Shown here piece after piece: positions 47,060 to 59,000 of a DNA stretch of 64,000 nucleotides; within the stretch, counting starts at the first letter, position 1; every line of letters begins with the position of its first letter. The DNA is taken from positions 962,212 through 1,026,211 of the forward strand of contig NW_006763149.1 of NCBI RefSeq assembly GCF_000264905.1. Direction: 5' to 3'. This stretch comes from Stereum hirsutum FP-91666 SS1. Lineage: Eukaryota; Basidiomycota; Agaricomycetes; Russulales; Stereaceae. Position numbers and translations under genes: made by a program. Below the pieces are notes generated by a model. That model saw nothing but the letters and a program-made list of their open reading frames with translations. It was not told where the DNA came from and searched no databases.

Positions 47060-49946
47060 TCAGAGAGGACCCACTCCACGAATGTTCTCCGCCGCTTGCG
47101 CGCTCCTCGTGCGGTAGCGTCCGGTACGAGAGTCGATCCAGCCCGTAGCTCTTTCGCCAGACTGCTCACTCAGACCTTCAACCTTGCCCTCCTGCGTATC
47201 CTCCGCCTGTCCACGAGAGCTCATACGGTATCGGTTCAAGAAATTGCCTAACAGAAGCAAGTTGGGCGAGACGGGGCCATCTTGAATGTTGGCCTGTTTC
47301 GACTGGTCGGCTTCGAGATTAGAGTGCGAGAGTTCATCAATGGCAGTGGTGCGGAAGGAGTCGGAGTTCACTGCATCAGTTTGGTCCTTGGTCTTGAGAG
47401 GCGAAAGTCTCGTGCGACAGACGACAGATGCCGTAGGGCAAGGATCGTGGGCTGGACCGCGAGGAGCTCGCTTGATGGCTGAGTGGGGCGGAGTCGCCTT
47501 CCTTGACAACCACTCCAGGTCCGGTTCAACGTCGCGTTCAGATATAGTCCTCTGGCGGTCAGTATTGCGGTCTAGACTGCCCAGGTGACGAAAGGCATCG
47601 GAAGGGGTAGTAGGATTTTCGGAGAACGAGCGTGCACGTGACTGAACGTCGAGGGGTTGAGGACGAACTCCACGAAGGGCTGGTGGACAATACTTGGAAG
47701 AGCTATAATTTCGTCAGAAGCGGGACGCGAAGGATAGAAGAGGGACTGACTTGATAATATTGGCCTTTTCGATATCCTCTTCCTCGCCGCCCTCACTCTC
47801 ACACCCAGCCAAGGCACCTTGTTCGTCTGTTTCGCCCTCGCCATCATCATCTACACCATCAACTTCTTCTCCCAATTCAGTAACGCTCGCGATAGTCTCC
47901 AATCTCGGAATTCCGTCGTCCATGTCGGCACCGAAGAGAGAGCCCTTCCAAGATGCCATAGCTTCCTTCTCCAAGATCTCGACCTCAGCCTCCTTCTCAA
48001 AACTAACGCTCGCCACCAACCGAGAAGTCGGATCCATAGTCAAAGTCGCGGGATCGAGAGCACGAAGAACTCGGCTCTGACCGTGATGAGAAGAGTACGA
48101 GGGGTTAGGAGTAGGGCTTCTGCCGTCATTGGACCAGAAGCGGGTTCTCATAGCGTTCATGCCCGTGAAGGATCCCATATCGCTCGATACAGCGGACTTA
48201 ATAGGGTTGAACGGAGAAGAAGACGAGCCAGAGGAGTAGTCCGATCCCGAACCAGAAGATGGAGTGCTCAGATGCGAATCGTAGAAACGCATGGAGGAGC
48301 GTGGACCGGCTGTCGGACTGGGGCGAAACTCCTGCGCCTGGATATTGAAGAGGAAGGGTGACATATTGGAGGCGAGAGCTCGAGAACTAGAGTCAGAGGT
48401 TGTAACGTGTTGTGTTGACTTGTACTTGCGATCTTCGGCAGCATGGATTGTGGCTGCTGCGCTTGTGGAGGATTGAGTGCTCCTACACATACATGCAATG
48501 ATCAGCGGGCGAAGACGGTAATAGTATTTATCACGTAAACGTACCTGCTCTTGAACTCTCCAGTCGTATCAGCCTGAAGAAAAACGTCCGTGCTCTCAGC
48601 TGTCTTTAGAATCTCAAAACGAGCGCTAGGTTCGGACTGCACCACTGGCTTCATAGGCGGTGCAATCTGACAGTCAGTTGTCGAGCGAGGAGACCCGTTC
48701 TGCCAGATATCCTCGAGTGCCATGTTCGAAACAACGAGCGAAGGGAACCTTTGAGTAGACATAGAGGGCCTGAAGGTTGAGATCTGTTGTTCATCCTTCT
48801 CCACAAGCTGGACATCGGAGATTGGCGGCGTATTCAACAGGACATAGACTTTCCCAGGTGGTGGGACCATGAACTCGTCGGGAACGCTGGGAGTCGCTGT
48901 AACAATAGGCGCGGATGGTAAGGCAGACGAAGACGCCTCCACAGCAGAGAGAGGTGATCTTGAGAGAGATCGCAAAGCCGTGTCGGAAAAGACTATAGGT
49001 GTCCCTTGAGCCGATGAAGTGGAATGGGTCGTCCTGCAAGCGTCTTCGAGATGCTGGGTAGTCACTGAGGGAGTAATGTATAGTGAGTTAATTCGGTTTA
49101 CTGGGCATCCAGCACAAGACACGCACCCAGATCGGAAGCACCCGGCAACAAGCCAACTCCATCAGACTCCTCTTCAGCAGAAATGCCACCAAAGAGACGC
49201 TTGTAAAACCCTAGACCAGAAAGAATGGTCGTATAGAACACCGCAGCCGTCGCCTGCCAGACATACTTGACCCAAATAGAAGCAGGGACCGCAGCCCAGC
49301 CCATGAATTTCGGATACAAACGAGCCGGGAAGACGAGAGAAAAAATGACGGAAAGTGCGGCCATAGAGAGGGCAATGACGAACACGTAGAGCGACAGAGC
49401 GGACAACAAGGTAGCTGTGAAGAGAGGGTCCCCGAGGAGAGGGTGCGGCAGCAGAGTCGTGGGAGTGGCGTTGAGTAGGATGTCGCCTGTTTCTGAATAA
49501 ACGAAGCCGTTGTAGGTGGCCACACAGGTAGGCCGGGAAAGGAAGTCGACCATGCAGTAGGGTGCTCTGGATCGAAAAAGCATGGCGAGCGCTGCCGCGT
49601 GTTTCGTCCCGCCAGCGGAGAACATCGAGGCAGTGGCATCGTCATACTCCCCTCGAGCAGCAGACATCCCTAGAAGCCAATCAAACGATAGTAACTGTGT
49701 GATCGGATCTACCATCGTGCTGAGATGCCACCTGGAGTACAGAGGAGAAAACAGTGGTTCGCCGAACCATGAGCACAGATGTATGCCGCCTGCGATGAGA
49801 ATGGGCAGTACAAGATCCATAGCTATAGTAGACTCGAGAGAGGAAGGAGGGAAGGTGGCGCAGATGTAGTGAGAGTAATGGGGAGGAAGGGGAGGTGGTG
49901 GTCCTGAAGAAAGACTCGTCGCTGACGACTCGTCACCGTCCGACAT
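47060..49946 (-). CDS. Hypothetical multi-pass membrane protein with long disordered tail
   Basis: Not recognised. The ATG at 49946 starts MSDGDESSATSLSSGPPPPLPP. The first exon (~270 residues) carries hydrophobic segments: MDLVLPILIAGGIHLCSWF (about 43-61), a long pair ATLLSALSLYVFVIALSMAA and LSVIFSLVF (about 180-215), and AVPASIWVKYVWQATAAVFY (about 225-245). The later exons (about 49064-48545, 48480-47752 and 47705-47060) are disordered, S/P/T-rich, with an acidic stretch (DDDGEGETDEQ) and DLEWLSRKATPP near the C-terminus. Total length is about 900 residues. Frame continuity over four long exons supports a real gene. A nuclear-envelope or ER protein would fit the architecture, but nothing in the sequence proves it. 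Confidence 0.7.
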
Positions 49947-50878
49947 GGTTGTTCATGGCAAACAAGCGCAAACACGATGATGGCGCCTGACACGGATGCC
50001 CAGCCCAGTGTCAGAGTGGCGGTGTGGCGCCATCACCACGATCGCGACTGATCGCAATCATGCTTCTGAATCAGATTTGGCCCATATGTTATATGTTCCG
50101 CGAAGCTAACTAAGATGTCAGTGCACACGTTCAATGAGAGTAAACTGGAAACCACTATGATGGTTTTTCTAGAGCAGGATACTTACCTGAGATCTTGGGC
50201 ACGTGTTTCGTGTAGGTGAGGGGGAGGTGGTGACTGGCCCGTGGAGGATTTTTCGGCCTTTTGAGCACAATGTCATGCGGCGAATCGAAGACATATCTTC
50301 CAAATGCCAAAGGGAGATATGAACTAAAGGCCGAAAGATCCAGAGCTGCATGCACGATGATGCGTTCTCGGAAAAGCGAGCGTGAGAGTGACGCACGTAC
50401 GCGCACTGAAATTCATCGTGGAATTCAAGCTCCGCTCGAACTTCTTTCGGACGCGTATACGCATTCTCTCCCCGCACTTTCTTAGGCAGCCTTCGCAAGA
50501 GTATCCGTCTCGCAGGCTCTACTGAACTCCTGCAGCAGCAGTTTCAGTGTACGTGTCATAAATTAGTATAGTGTAGAATAAAGATAAAAGACAGTCATAC
50601 TTTGGAGTATGGGATTCGAGAGGGACCTAAGCTAAGTGTCAGAACCTCTGCATCAACTGAAGCTGCTCAAACATAGACTCGAACCCATATAAAAACCATT
50701 CAATTGTACGTGAATTAGACCAGCATAATGAACACATCAAGACTTTTGTACAGTCGATTATAATAAGTCGTCAGCAGTAATACCAGCGAGCCAGCGCATA
50801 GCATCCAGAAGCATACACGACTCAGTCTTTTGACACATCAGCACCTACGCCTTGTTCTCATACATCACAACCGGATAT
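49947..50878. other. Spacer; promoter of the membrane protein gene and 3' flank of F-box gene 1
   Basis: About 930 bp without a recognisable gene. Small frames on both strands at 50155-50498 lack motifs. Confidence 0.5.
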
Positions 50879-52857
50879 TCACATGTCCGGTAAAGAGTCT
50901 ACGGACGAAAAAGCATGGTATATGTCAGCATGGATACTTATAACCAGAGACTTAAGAACGACGTACCTTTACGAAACGTCCTCCCGCACTTCGTACAATG
51001 AATCTCACCCTCAACTAAATCTCTAAACCTTTCCGCCAAAGAATTACAATTTTCATCACCACCACTTCCACAAACTCCAGAACACAGGTCATGGCGTAAG
51101 ACCTGGAGGGGTGTCCCGCTGTTGTGCCTCAGTTGCAGGAAACGATAGAGGATTCTGTCTAGCTGTGAGGGATAGCTAGTTTCTTGGGCGGTTTGCCGTA
51201 CGAGGATGAGTTCTGACACGTTGGGAAAGGTTGCCTCGGCATATTTAGCGCCGTAGACTTCGACAGGCAGCATCTTGTCCTTTGATTCGCGGGAACCGAT
51301 GTAAGCTGAAAGAACTCCAACAGCCGCGCCCCAAGACAGTGTCAAAGCCCTCAAGCTCGAAAACATGACCAAGAGCTTTAACCACCGACGCTCGATATAT
51401 AACGCAAGGTTACGCGCGTCTTCAGGTGCAGATATCCAGAGCTTCTTGACGTCGTCCAAGGGCAGGCGTCCGGCGAAAAGGATGACGTCGTCCAGATCTG
51501 GCTCATTCACAACCTCTCCATTCAGGTCATGTTTCTCCGTATATTCTAGGCTGAAATCGAATGTCGACAGCTTCGGGTTGCGTGCGGGGGGTTCGTGAGC
51601 GCGGTGCCAGTCTTGAAGGAGAGCGCCCGAGGACCATCCCCTCACCTCGTATTTATGGTGATCGAAGTGAATGCAGAGGTCCGAGATGATATCGCCAATA
51701 TCTCGCCGGCCATGGACATAGCCACCTAGAATATAGAGCGCGATCACCAAGAAGGGGTCGATGACCTCTACGACGTCCACGCAGAAGCGTACGAACCATC
51801 GCGGAGGGGAAGGGAACTCAATGCAATTAAAAATCAGAGCAAAGTCGGTGACCAGGGCGGATGGGATCTCAAAGAAAGTGAGATTCGGAAGTACGACGGG
51901 TAATTTGCCCTCTAACTTTTCCATAACCTCTTGTACGACCTCCAAAATGTCACCAGCGAATGACATGTCGAACGAGAGGGTTTCGAGGACAGGGGCGTGT
52001 TTAAGGATGAGGAGGATGTGTTGATGGAACATGATGGCGTCGAGGTGAAGGTGCTGTATGGTGCTTAGTAGACTATAGTCGTGTTGGATATCGAATCCTC
52101 GGCGCAGCACGAGCGTATGGAGCTTAGGCATGTAGGTGAAAAGACCTTTGTTTAACCAGCGATAATCTGAGGAATATTTTGAATCCAGGAGTTCGATGCG
52201 AGTCAACTCGGGGGCCGGCCATTGAAACCACGTTTCCACGAAACCGTCCCAAAGTTCATCATAATCACCACACATATCGAGCGAAAAGTCACAGACTCTA
52301 GGCAGGTTGTCGGACAGAAGGTAAAACAGGTCAATATCGAGGAAGACGGAGGCAGTAGTGTGGAGGGTCAAGGGGAGGGTTCCAGATCGGTTAAGGTACG
52401 TCGTGATCCAGGGCGCATTGAGCCCTCTAGGAATATGAGACCAGAGCTCGGGCGTACGGATGGCGACGTTATGCCAGTAGCTGCAGACCTGGGAGTAAGA
52501 CGCAAAACATGGGGCAACTGTTCCAGTAGAATCAACCGACAGAGCAGGAATATGGCGAAAGATCAGTCGAAGAACCTCGACTGGGAGTTCGTAGACAGGC
52601 CCCCGGGTGAAAGATGGACGTGTCGAGAAAGATTCGGAGGATATTTGCGCTGGTCTTCGTGACACAGTAGGTGAGCTCGAGCCTGTTAAATAAAAATGAT
52701 TCGAGCCTATTAAATAGAAAGTATTCGTGAGTTGTTGAGATCATGGAGATGTTTCCAGAAAAAAGTGAAAAGTACCGATCAGGCGAGGTCCGCGAGGACG
52801 TCGTGATAAAGCAGAACGAGAACCACGGGCAGCCTCCAGGATTGTTATTGGCTGCAT
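50879..52857 (-). CDS. F-box protein 1 (paralogue of the gene at 60705-62820), shortened C-terminus
   Basis: Probable substrate adaptor of an SCF ubiquitin ligase. The F-box-like segment is YELPVEVLRLIFRHIP...FASYSQVCSYWHNVAIRTPELW (about 50 residues), followed by leucine-rich irregular repeats and a C-terminal RHDLCSGVCGS...LVEGEIHCTKCGRTF module. The long exon (from about 52666) begins at a GTG, so a first exon is needed. The ATG at 52857 (MQPITILEAARG) joins in frame through a donor near 52763 (atcg|gtactt) to the acceptor upstream of GCTCGAGC at 52687. At the 3' end, splicing at FRK|gtacgt to a final exon gives DSLPDM and a stop at 50879-50881. That intron matches the paralogue in position and phase, but F-box 2 continues for about 90 more residues. 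Confidence 0.8.
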
Positions 52858-53144
52858 TCTGTAGACAAGTTATGAGAGTTTCTGACGGTTGACAGGTCGT
52901 AGAAATCAAGTAGGAGAAGAACTTGTGTGACAGTACGGAACGGAAGAGTTGGTGGTTGGGACACAAGTTCGATCAGCGCGTCGACACAACCCACCGGCCT
53001 CGGATAAATGCGGGCGGAGATTGAACACGTCCCGGTGTCCGATTGTGGCGTGAAGCTTTTTTTGGTCTATTCTCCTCACTATTACAGTCGTTTCGCCATC
53101 GCTTTATTTCATCTGTCCTCTAGTATATCAAAAGAATTCTCTAA
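52858..53144. promoter_or_regulatory. 287-bp bidirectional promoter, F-box 1 (-) and YAR1-like (+)
   Basis: The two start codons are only 287 bp apart and diverge, so both promoters must share this space. No clear TATA box. Confidence 0.5.
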
Positions 53145-54024
53145 ATGGCGACACCAACACAAGAGGACTACGAAGAGCTTATCCTCTCATGCCGCTACGG
53201 TGATCGCGAAGATGTTGAATCCTTCATCTCTCAGTTCGGGGTAGATCATCTCGCCACAGCGAGGGACGACAACGGAAACACGATACTGCATATGGCGGCT
53301 GCCAATGGTCATACAGGTATGTCGATATCATTGTTTTCTTCCCATTCACCGTCGTGTTTCTTCCTGTCCGTCCGCCTTCAACCTCAAAATCTTCCGTTCC
53401 ATCTGACCTGTTAATCCACTAAAGATCCCCCCTAATTCACCATTTTCCACATGTCGCCCCCGGTAACATACAGATCTCGTCAAATACATCCTCCCACAAA
53501 TCCCAAAATCATCCCTCCCCGTCCTTCTCCGTGCACAAAACAACTCAGGGTCGACAGCCCTGCATTGGGCCGCTCTCAACGCTCACCTCGAGACTTGTCA
53601 GTCCATCGTAGGGTTCGAAGCAGGCGAGGGTACAGGAGTCGAGCTCCTCGAGATACGAAATGTTATTGGTGATACTGAGAATGAGAAGGGTGTGGAAAAG
53701 GAAGGAAAGAATGAGGAAAGAGAGGGTGGGAATGGAAGGAGTGTGCTTGGTGTGGCGGAGGAGGCTGGATGGGAAGAAGGAGCAAGATGGATGGTCAGTG
53801 TCATGCGGTTGGGCGAAGGGACCGGAGAGGGTGCTGGAGGTAAGTCGAAGGAAGGGGACGGTGGAGATGAAGCAGGAGACGAGGATGAGAAGTTTGAGGG
53901 AGGTGAAGTGGAGGTGGAGATTGAGGATGCGGATGGTGGGATTGCGAGGATGAGTCTGGGGCCGAATGGGGCGAAGCCTGTGGAAGTGGTTACGCCACCA
54001 GCGACGGAAGAGGCGAAGTCATGA
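53145..54024 (+). CDS. yar1: Ankyrin-repeat protein, Yar1-like (ribosomal protein S3 chaperone family)
   Basis: 240 residues from exons 53145-53316 and 53474-54024. Two ankyrin repeats are visible: residues about 10-58 (ILSCRYGDREDVESFI, then NGNTILHMAAANGHTDLVKY) and about 78-100 (NNSGSTALHWAALNAHLE). The acidic Glu/Gly-rich C-terminus contains AGWEEGARWMVSVMRLGEG, as in yeast Yar1, which chaperones Rps3 in the cytosol and nucleus during 40S ribosome biogenesis. The function is inferred from family and layout. The intron is 157 nt, longer than usual here. Confidence 0.82.
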
Positions 54025-56049
54025 TGTTGATGGGGCTGGGTAGGTTGTTGAAAAAGTACGTCGTCTGCCTACTTGCATTCGACAACCCATCTTCTGACCA
54101 TCGTTTCATGAAAGATTGCTGTATCTTGTATCATCTTGTATCCACCATCGAGACCTTGTGTAGGTTCCCCTATTCAGAAGTCTCAATCTAAATTCCGATC
54201 AAGGCGATGGGTGTTGGATCGTCGTTTGCATCCGATCACTATTCACCGAATACCGGTTACATTCTTGCTTGACTTCGCATCTCTTCAGAGTCCAATGCTC
54301 ACTCCTGCTCAACAACTAGGATCGCAGTCCATTGCATAGCCCAGGATGATGTCGCTTTTTCGCCCACCGGTCTTCCTCTTCTCCGAACAAATAGTTGGAG
54401 CTATTGACAGCCTTCATGCGACTCTCTGGCAACAGAATACGTTACCCTCAACCTTTTATTGCACGGTCTTGTTTCATTCGGTGGTCAATTTTCCTGATGC
54501 ACGGGTGGCAGGTGGGCCACACGCCACATAGCTTCCCCAATGCTCAAGTTCCGGATTACTTACAGAGCAACGAACAGGACCGGCACCACAAATCCCGGCT
54601 CTTATTGCGATACCACCCCCTCATCTTTCCTCTCGGAGATCTCGAGTCCCTGTCCATGCTTTTTTCTCGAGTGCGATCATCACGCTTGTCAGTGGCACTG
54701 GCATTGGCAGGAGACGTCGGTGACTCTAAACTGATCGCGATGACGATTTCAACGTTGAATTTTGCACTGATATTCGGTCACTTGGCTTAAGCAGAGCTTG
54801 AGGCACTCACTGAGTACTGGTTTGTGGCCGGATCTGCCGAACCGCCAACGTCACGGTCCCGAACGAGAAGGGATGGACTGTCGGAAAAAGGAGTATTCCT
54901 TCTAGTGCCTCCATGGGTACCTATCCTGCGTGCAACGCGCCCGAGTGTATGTCTTGTCAACTTGAAGGCGTCTGCGTCGTCAGGTGTCGTAAAAGACACC
55001 TCCAGTAAGTATCTCTCTTGACTCTGAGGCAACATACCATCAAGATGAATTTGAATACTTCTCATGGCTGTAAGTATGTAAGAGCGAGTGAATTTCTAAG
55101 AAAAGAAAGGCAGTCCGCAGTGCGATTGTGTTTAGAGCGAAGAGCCGGGTCCGGTATCGCATGTTGATCGTATAGGTCTTCGCTCTCCACTTCTGCATGC
55201 GCACCGCATCAAGGCATCAAGGATCCAGAATGCATCAGTTCGAATTCCAAGGGCTCGCAATCTTGTCTCACCCCTCATGCAGATATGGCCGAATGGACGA
55301 ACAGAGCAGTGGAACAAAATACAGATGAGACAAGGTAAACTTTCCGGAGTATTTTCACTGTAAAGATGTCGATATGGGTCGCAAGTCGGCCATTCCAATG
55401 CGGCCGCACCTTAGCGACGATTGTGCTACGCGTCTACTTACCACAAATGGCTAAGGGTTTTGAGCAAGAACTTGCAAGAACGTCACACGAGGTACGCTAC
55501 TGTAACGTTATTTGAACGTTATGTAGCACGTACTGCCGCCCGTGGACGGCTCCATTCTGTGCCACCCGAGTCTGTTTTGAATCCATCACCATGTCGTCGG
55601 CACAGGTCGCTTTTTTGAATCCAAGCTTCTCGAGTCCCAAGAGGAAAAGGGGCACTCTCTGGATTCGGGCTCGGAGAAGCTTGAGCCTCATGACCTTCTT
55701 CTTCTCCCCTTCCCCACACGCCCGTCGGACGCGAGCTTCAGGACAATAACCCGTTCGGGACTACACTCTTCTTTCTTTTCGACTTCGACCTTGATCATCT
55801 TGCCACTTGTTCTCGTTGCTGCTGTTGTTGTTGCAGACGACGACGACGACGTCAAAATCTCGGGCTACAGCTGTTGAGACGACCGGGACCTGTTCGTGTG
55901 GCAACGTCGCAGTACCGAGGTTGACTTGTGTCGTAGCCACGGCAAACGCACGAACTTTTGAAGGGATAGCGCTTGGCGACAAATCACGTTCCTCGAGCAC
56001 TATTCCTCTGACCAACTAACGGTACTCGAAGGAACGTGAACAGGAGAAT
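54025..56049. other. 2-kb intergenic stretch; long 5' leader of the seven-helix gene likely
   Basis: No gene I can support. A minus-strand ATG frame at 54787-55065 (92 codons) has no motifs. A 53-codon ATG frame at 55591-55752 lies 298 bp upstream of the next gene and could be an upstream ORF in its leader. The stretch 55790-55860 is rich in gct/gtt/gac triplets. Confidence 0.45.
54787..55065 (-). CDS. Possible small gene, 92 codons, unassigned
   Basis: Opens with ATG (MRSIQIHLDGM) and has mixed composition (VSFTTPDDADAFKLTRHTLG), but no neighbouring exons, motif or homologue I recognise. It may be a random frame. Listed because the region is otherwise empty. Confidence 0.2.
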   Translation of the reverse strand: MRSIQIHLDGMLPQSQERYLLEVSFTTPDDADAFKLTRHTLGRVARRIGTHGGTRRNTPFSDSPSLLVRDRDVGGSADPATNQYSVSASSSA

Positions 56050-59000
56050 ATGTCGCATACTACCCCACAGAGCTATCTTGTTTGGTCCCTGCTGTCCAGT
56101 CTGGTGAGTCTTTCACGGTGCTGTGTCTCGAGGTTACTCGGTTGTGGCTGATACACTTTTGGGTTACCTCGTCAATTTGTATCTCGCTTGTGGTCGTTAT
56201 CGTGCGTGCGCGTCGTGTACGACATACGGGATGTGCTTGCCGTGACTTAGCTCGGAGTGTTTCTTGTCTTCCATCTGTGGAGATTCGACAGGTTCAAGTG
56301 CTTGAGGTACGTCTCTCGTTAGATAGATGTCCTAGGCGCCAAACTGAGGCCCACGTTATTCATGCATAGATGGAGCAGCACTAGTTCGCAATCGGGCGCG
56401 TTCAAGCGTCTCATGACAGTATGTCTCAGTATCTTCCTACCATGTCCCAGCTCTTTCTTGCACGTTCTTCTTGTCATTTTCAACTCCTTCCATGAAGTTG
56501 CTGCTCTTGTATGACATTGGAATGCTGACCGATCATATCTCTACAGTACTCCTATCTCCTCAGTGTACCACTCATCATAGTGTACTCTATCGGTTTCGCG
56601 GTCATCAAGTACGGCGAAGGATTCGTTCAGCTTCCTGCGCTTGGTAGTGAGTCCGATATCCTCGCCAGCCCACTCATCCACTCCTTCCGAATAGCACAGC
56701 TTAAATCGCAACCAACCCGCACTTCTCGCACTCTGCCCTTGTTCCATAATGTCTGACTGATTGACATTTCCCCGTCTCACGACGATCTTCATTCCATTCC
56801 GTCTCTACACGTTCCATTATTCCTCAATACCCCGCTCTGACATCGCATCTGGTCCATTATGAAACACAGTCGTCCCAACTCCGCATCAACTATGGTCCAA
56901 TTCTCATCAACGGGCGATCCTTCCACTCTATCTCTGTATATCGCTAGGATGGGCACTTGAAATGTACGTTTTTATTTTTGCTCTTTCGGTCTCCCGAGAA
57001 CATTTTGCGCTCTGCCCGACCTTCATTGTTCATCCTGTGTCCTCTGTGACCGCTCCGTGTCCCGCTCCAGTTGCACTGTTTTAGAGCACAGGGGCATGGG
57101 AGCAGAAGGGTGATTTAGGTGCAGGAGATGCGGAGAATTGAGATCGTGGTATTGTACTTAGACTTGGAAGCCGCCTTATACCAACTATCTGCAACTCAAT
57201 CCAACCCTTCTATAACAAAAACTAATACTACTCTTACCTTTGCTCCACGGTGCAGGGTAACACATCTCGAAGGTTCGTGGTCTTCAATCTGGCATTCCTA
57301 TCGTCAAGCTGATAGTCACTCCCTCCTCTGTCAACACTACCATCCCACTCATACACAAACGTGCATCCACTCATCCTCCACCCCATCATCTCCTCGGACC
57401 CGGGTACAATAGAGCTATGTTTCTGGCTCTTCGTGGTAAACGCGGGTGCAGTCCAGCGTGACTGGTTCCGAAGTCGGTATTTCAAGACATGGGCGATGGG
57501 AAGTGTGGTTGCGGTGCTATATATGCCGCTCGTGACGATCTTTACGAGAAGTGATCCACTGAGGGTGAGTTAGTGCCTTCCTTATATCTGCCCTTCCATT
57601 CCCTTCTACAACCATGCTGTTTTCAAGATACGTGATACTGATAGCGAAAAGGATGTGGCAATGTGGCACTGACGAATAATTTTTGATTGGAAGGATAGTC
57701 AGAGAGCTGTATTTTCTTAGCCGGAAGTCTGGGGAGTTTGACGTTGACGGTATGGTTTATACCGGTTCTGTACGTCTCAAGGGCTTATTACCTCTCGAAA
57801 TTTACTAAACTGCAATGTTGTAGATGGCGATTCCCGTCTTTTCTGGAGAACCTTGAGCAGGAAGGAGTCGATATGGGAACGATCGTGCGATTGACCAAGT
57901 TTCATGAGCTTAACGTACGTTCTTCAAATGTCGTTTCCTTCTGTCTTTTGGTCGGACTATGACGAAGAATTGTGCATTGAATGTATTAGGCCATCCGGGT
58001 CATGTTTCGCTTCCTATTCGCTGCTCCGCTTCTCATCCTCGCTGTTGACGGTATCCGGCCGCACCAACATGTTAACGAAAGCTTGATCGGGACAGGTAAG
58101 CTCCATTCGTGTCTTGGTGCGTAAATGAACCATGAAACGCTGATGGTTGACTGTTGCTCGACAGACTTCCTCGCCATGACCTCCGCATTCGGAGTCGTTG
58201 TCTCTTCGGGCCTAACACTCGTTGTATGTCGCCCCGTTCTGTAACCATAACAAATACTCATGCCCCCGTCAAAATCAATCTCGCGCCATGAAGATATTCT
58301 TCCCCCGCTCAATCGAATGCGAAATCGCTGCCAGACGCAAAGCAAAAGCGTTCAAATCACTCACACCGTTCACGCAAACCGCTCCCAATCCTACCAACAC
58401 CAACACTCTATCCACCACGCCACACGATCGCAGGGCTTCGCCTGGGTACAACAGTGGCAACGACCGAGATGGTAGGGGAGATAGGGATGACCCGTATTCG
58501 AGCAGACGAGACTTGCGTCGGTCACGGAGTTCGATAGACAAGGATGTGGCGAAATTCGATGATGTTGATGATGCATCGGTGAGGATGCCTGCGACTGGCC
58601 AACTAAACTATCGGGACGGTATCGACGAAGGGGCACGTCAGAGGCAAGACCATGAAGTTCAACCACCCGCGTTCTCTGCAGTCGAGTTTCCCATTCGCAC
58701 AAGGCCTGCTACCACAGACCTCGAATCCGGCACCCTCCCGCCTCTCAAAACCGACTTCGATCATCGTCCCGTAACGGCCAGCTCTCGTCGTCAAACAGCT
58801 AGCACTAACACGAGAGGTTTGGGCTTTGGAAGACGAGCAACTATGGAGAGTTTGAGGTCTGCTTGGGACGAGGGTCGAGAGAGGGAGGGACAGGATCCGT
58901 CGATGTTGATGCCAGATAGCGGAAGGGAAAGAAGGAGTGTAGACGGGATGACGGTCATGACGGCTGACGATCCCTTCGGTTCTCCGACATTGACACTCCC

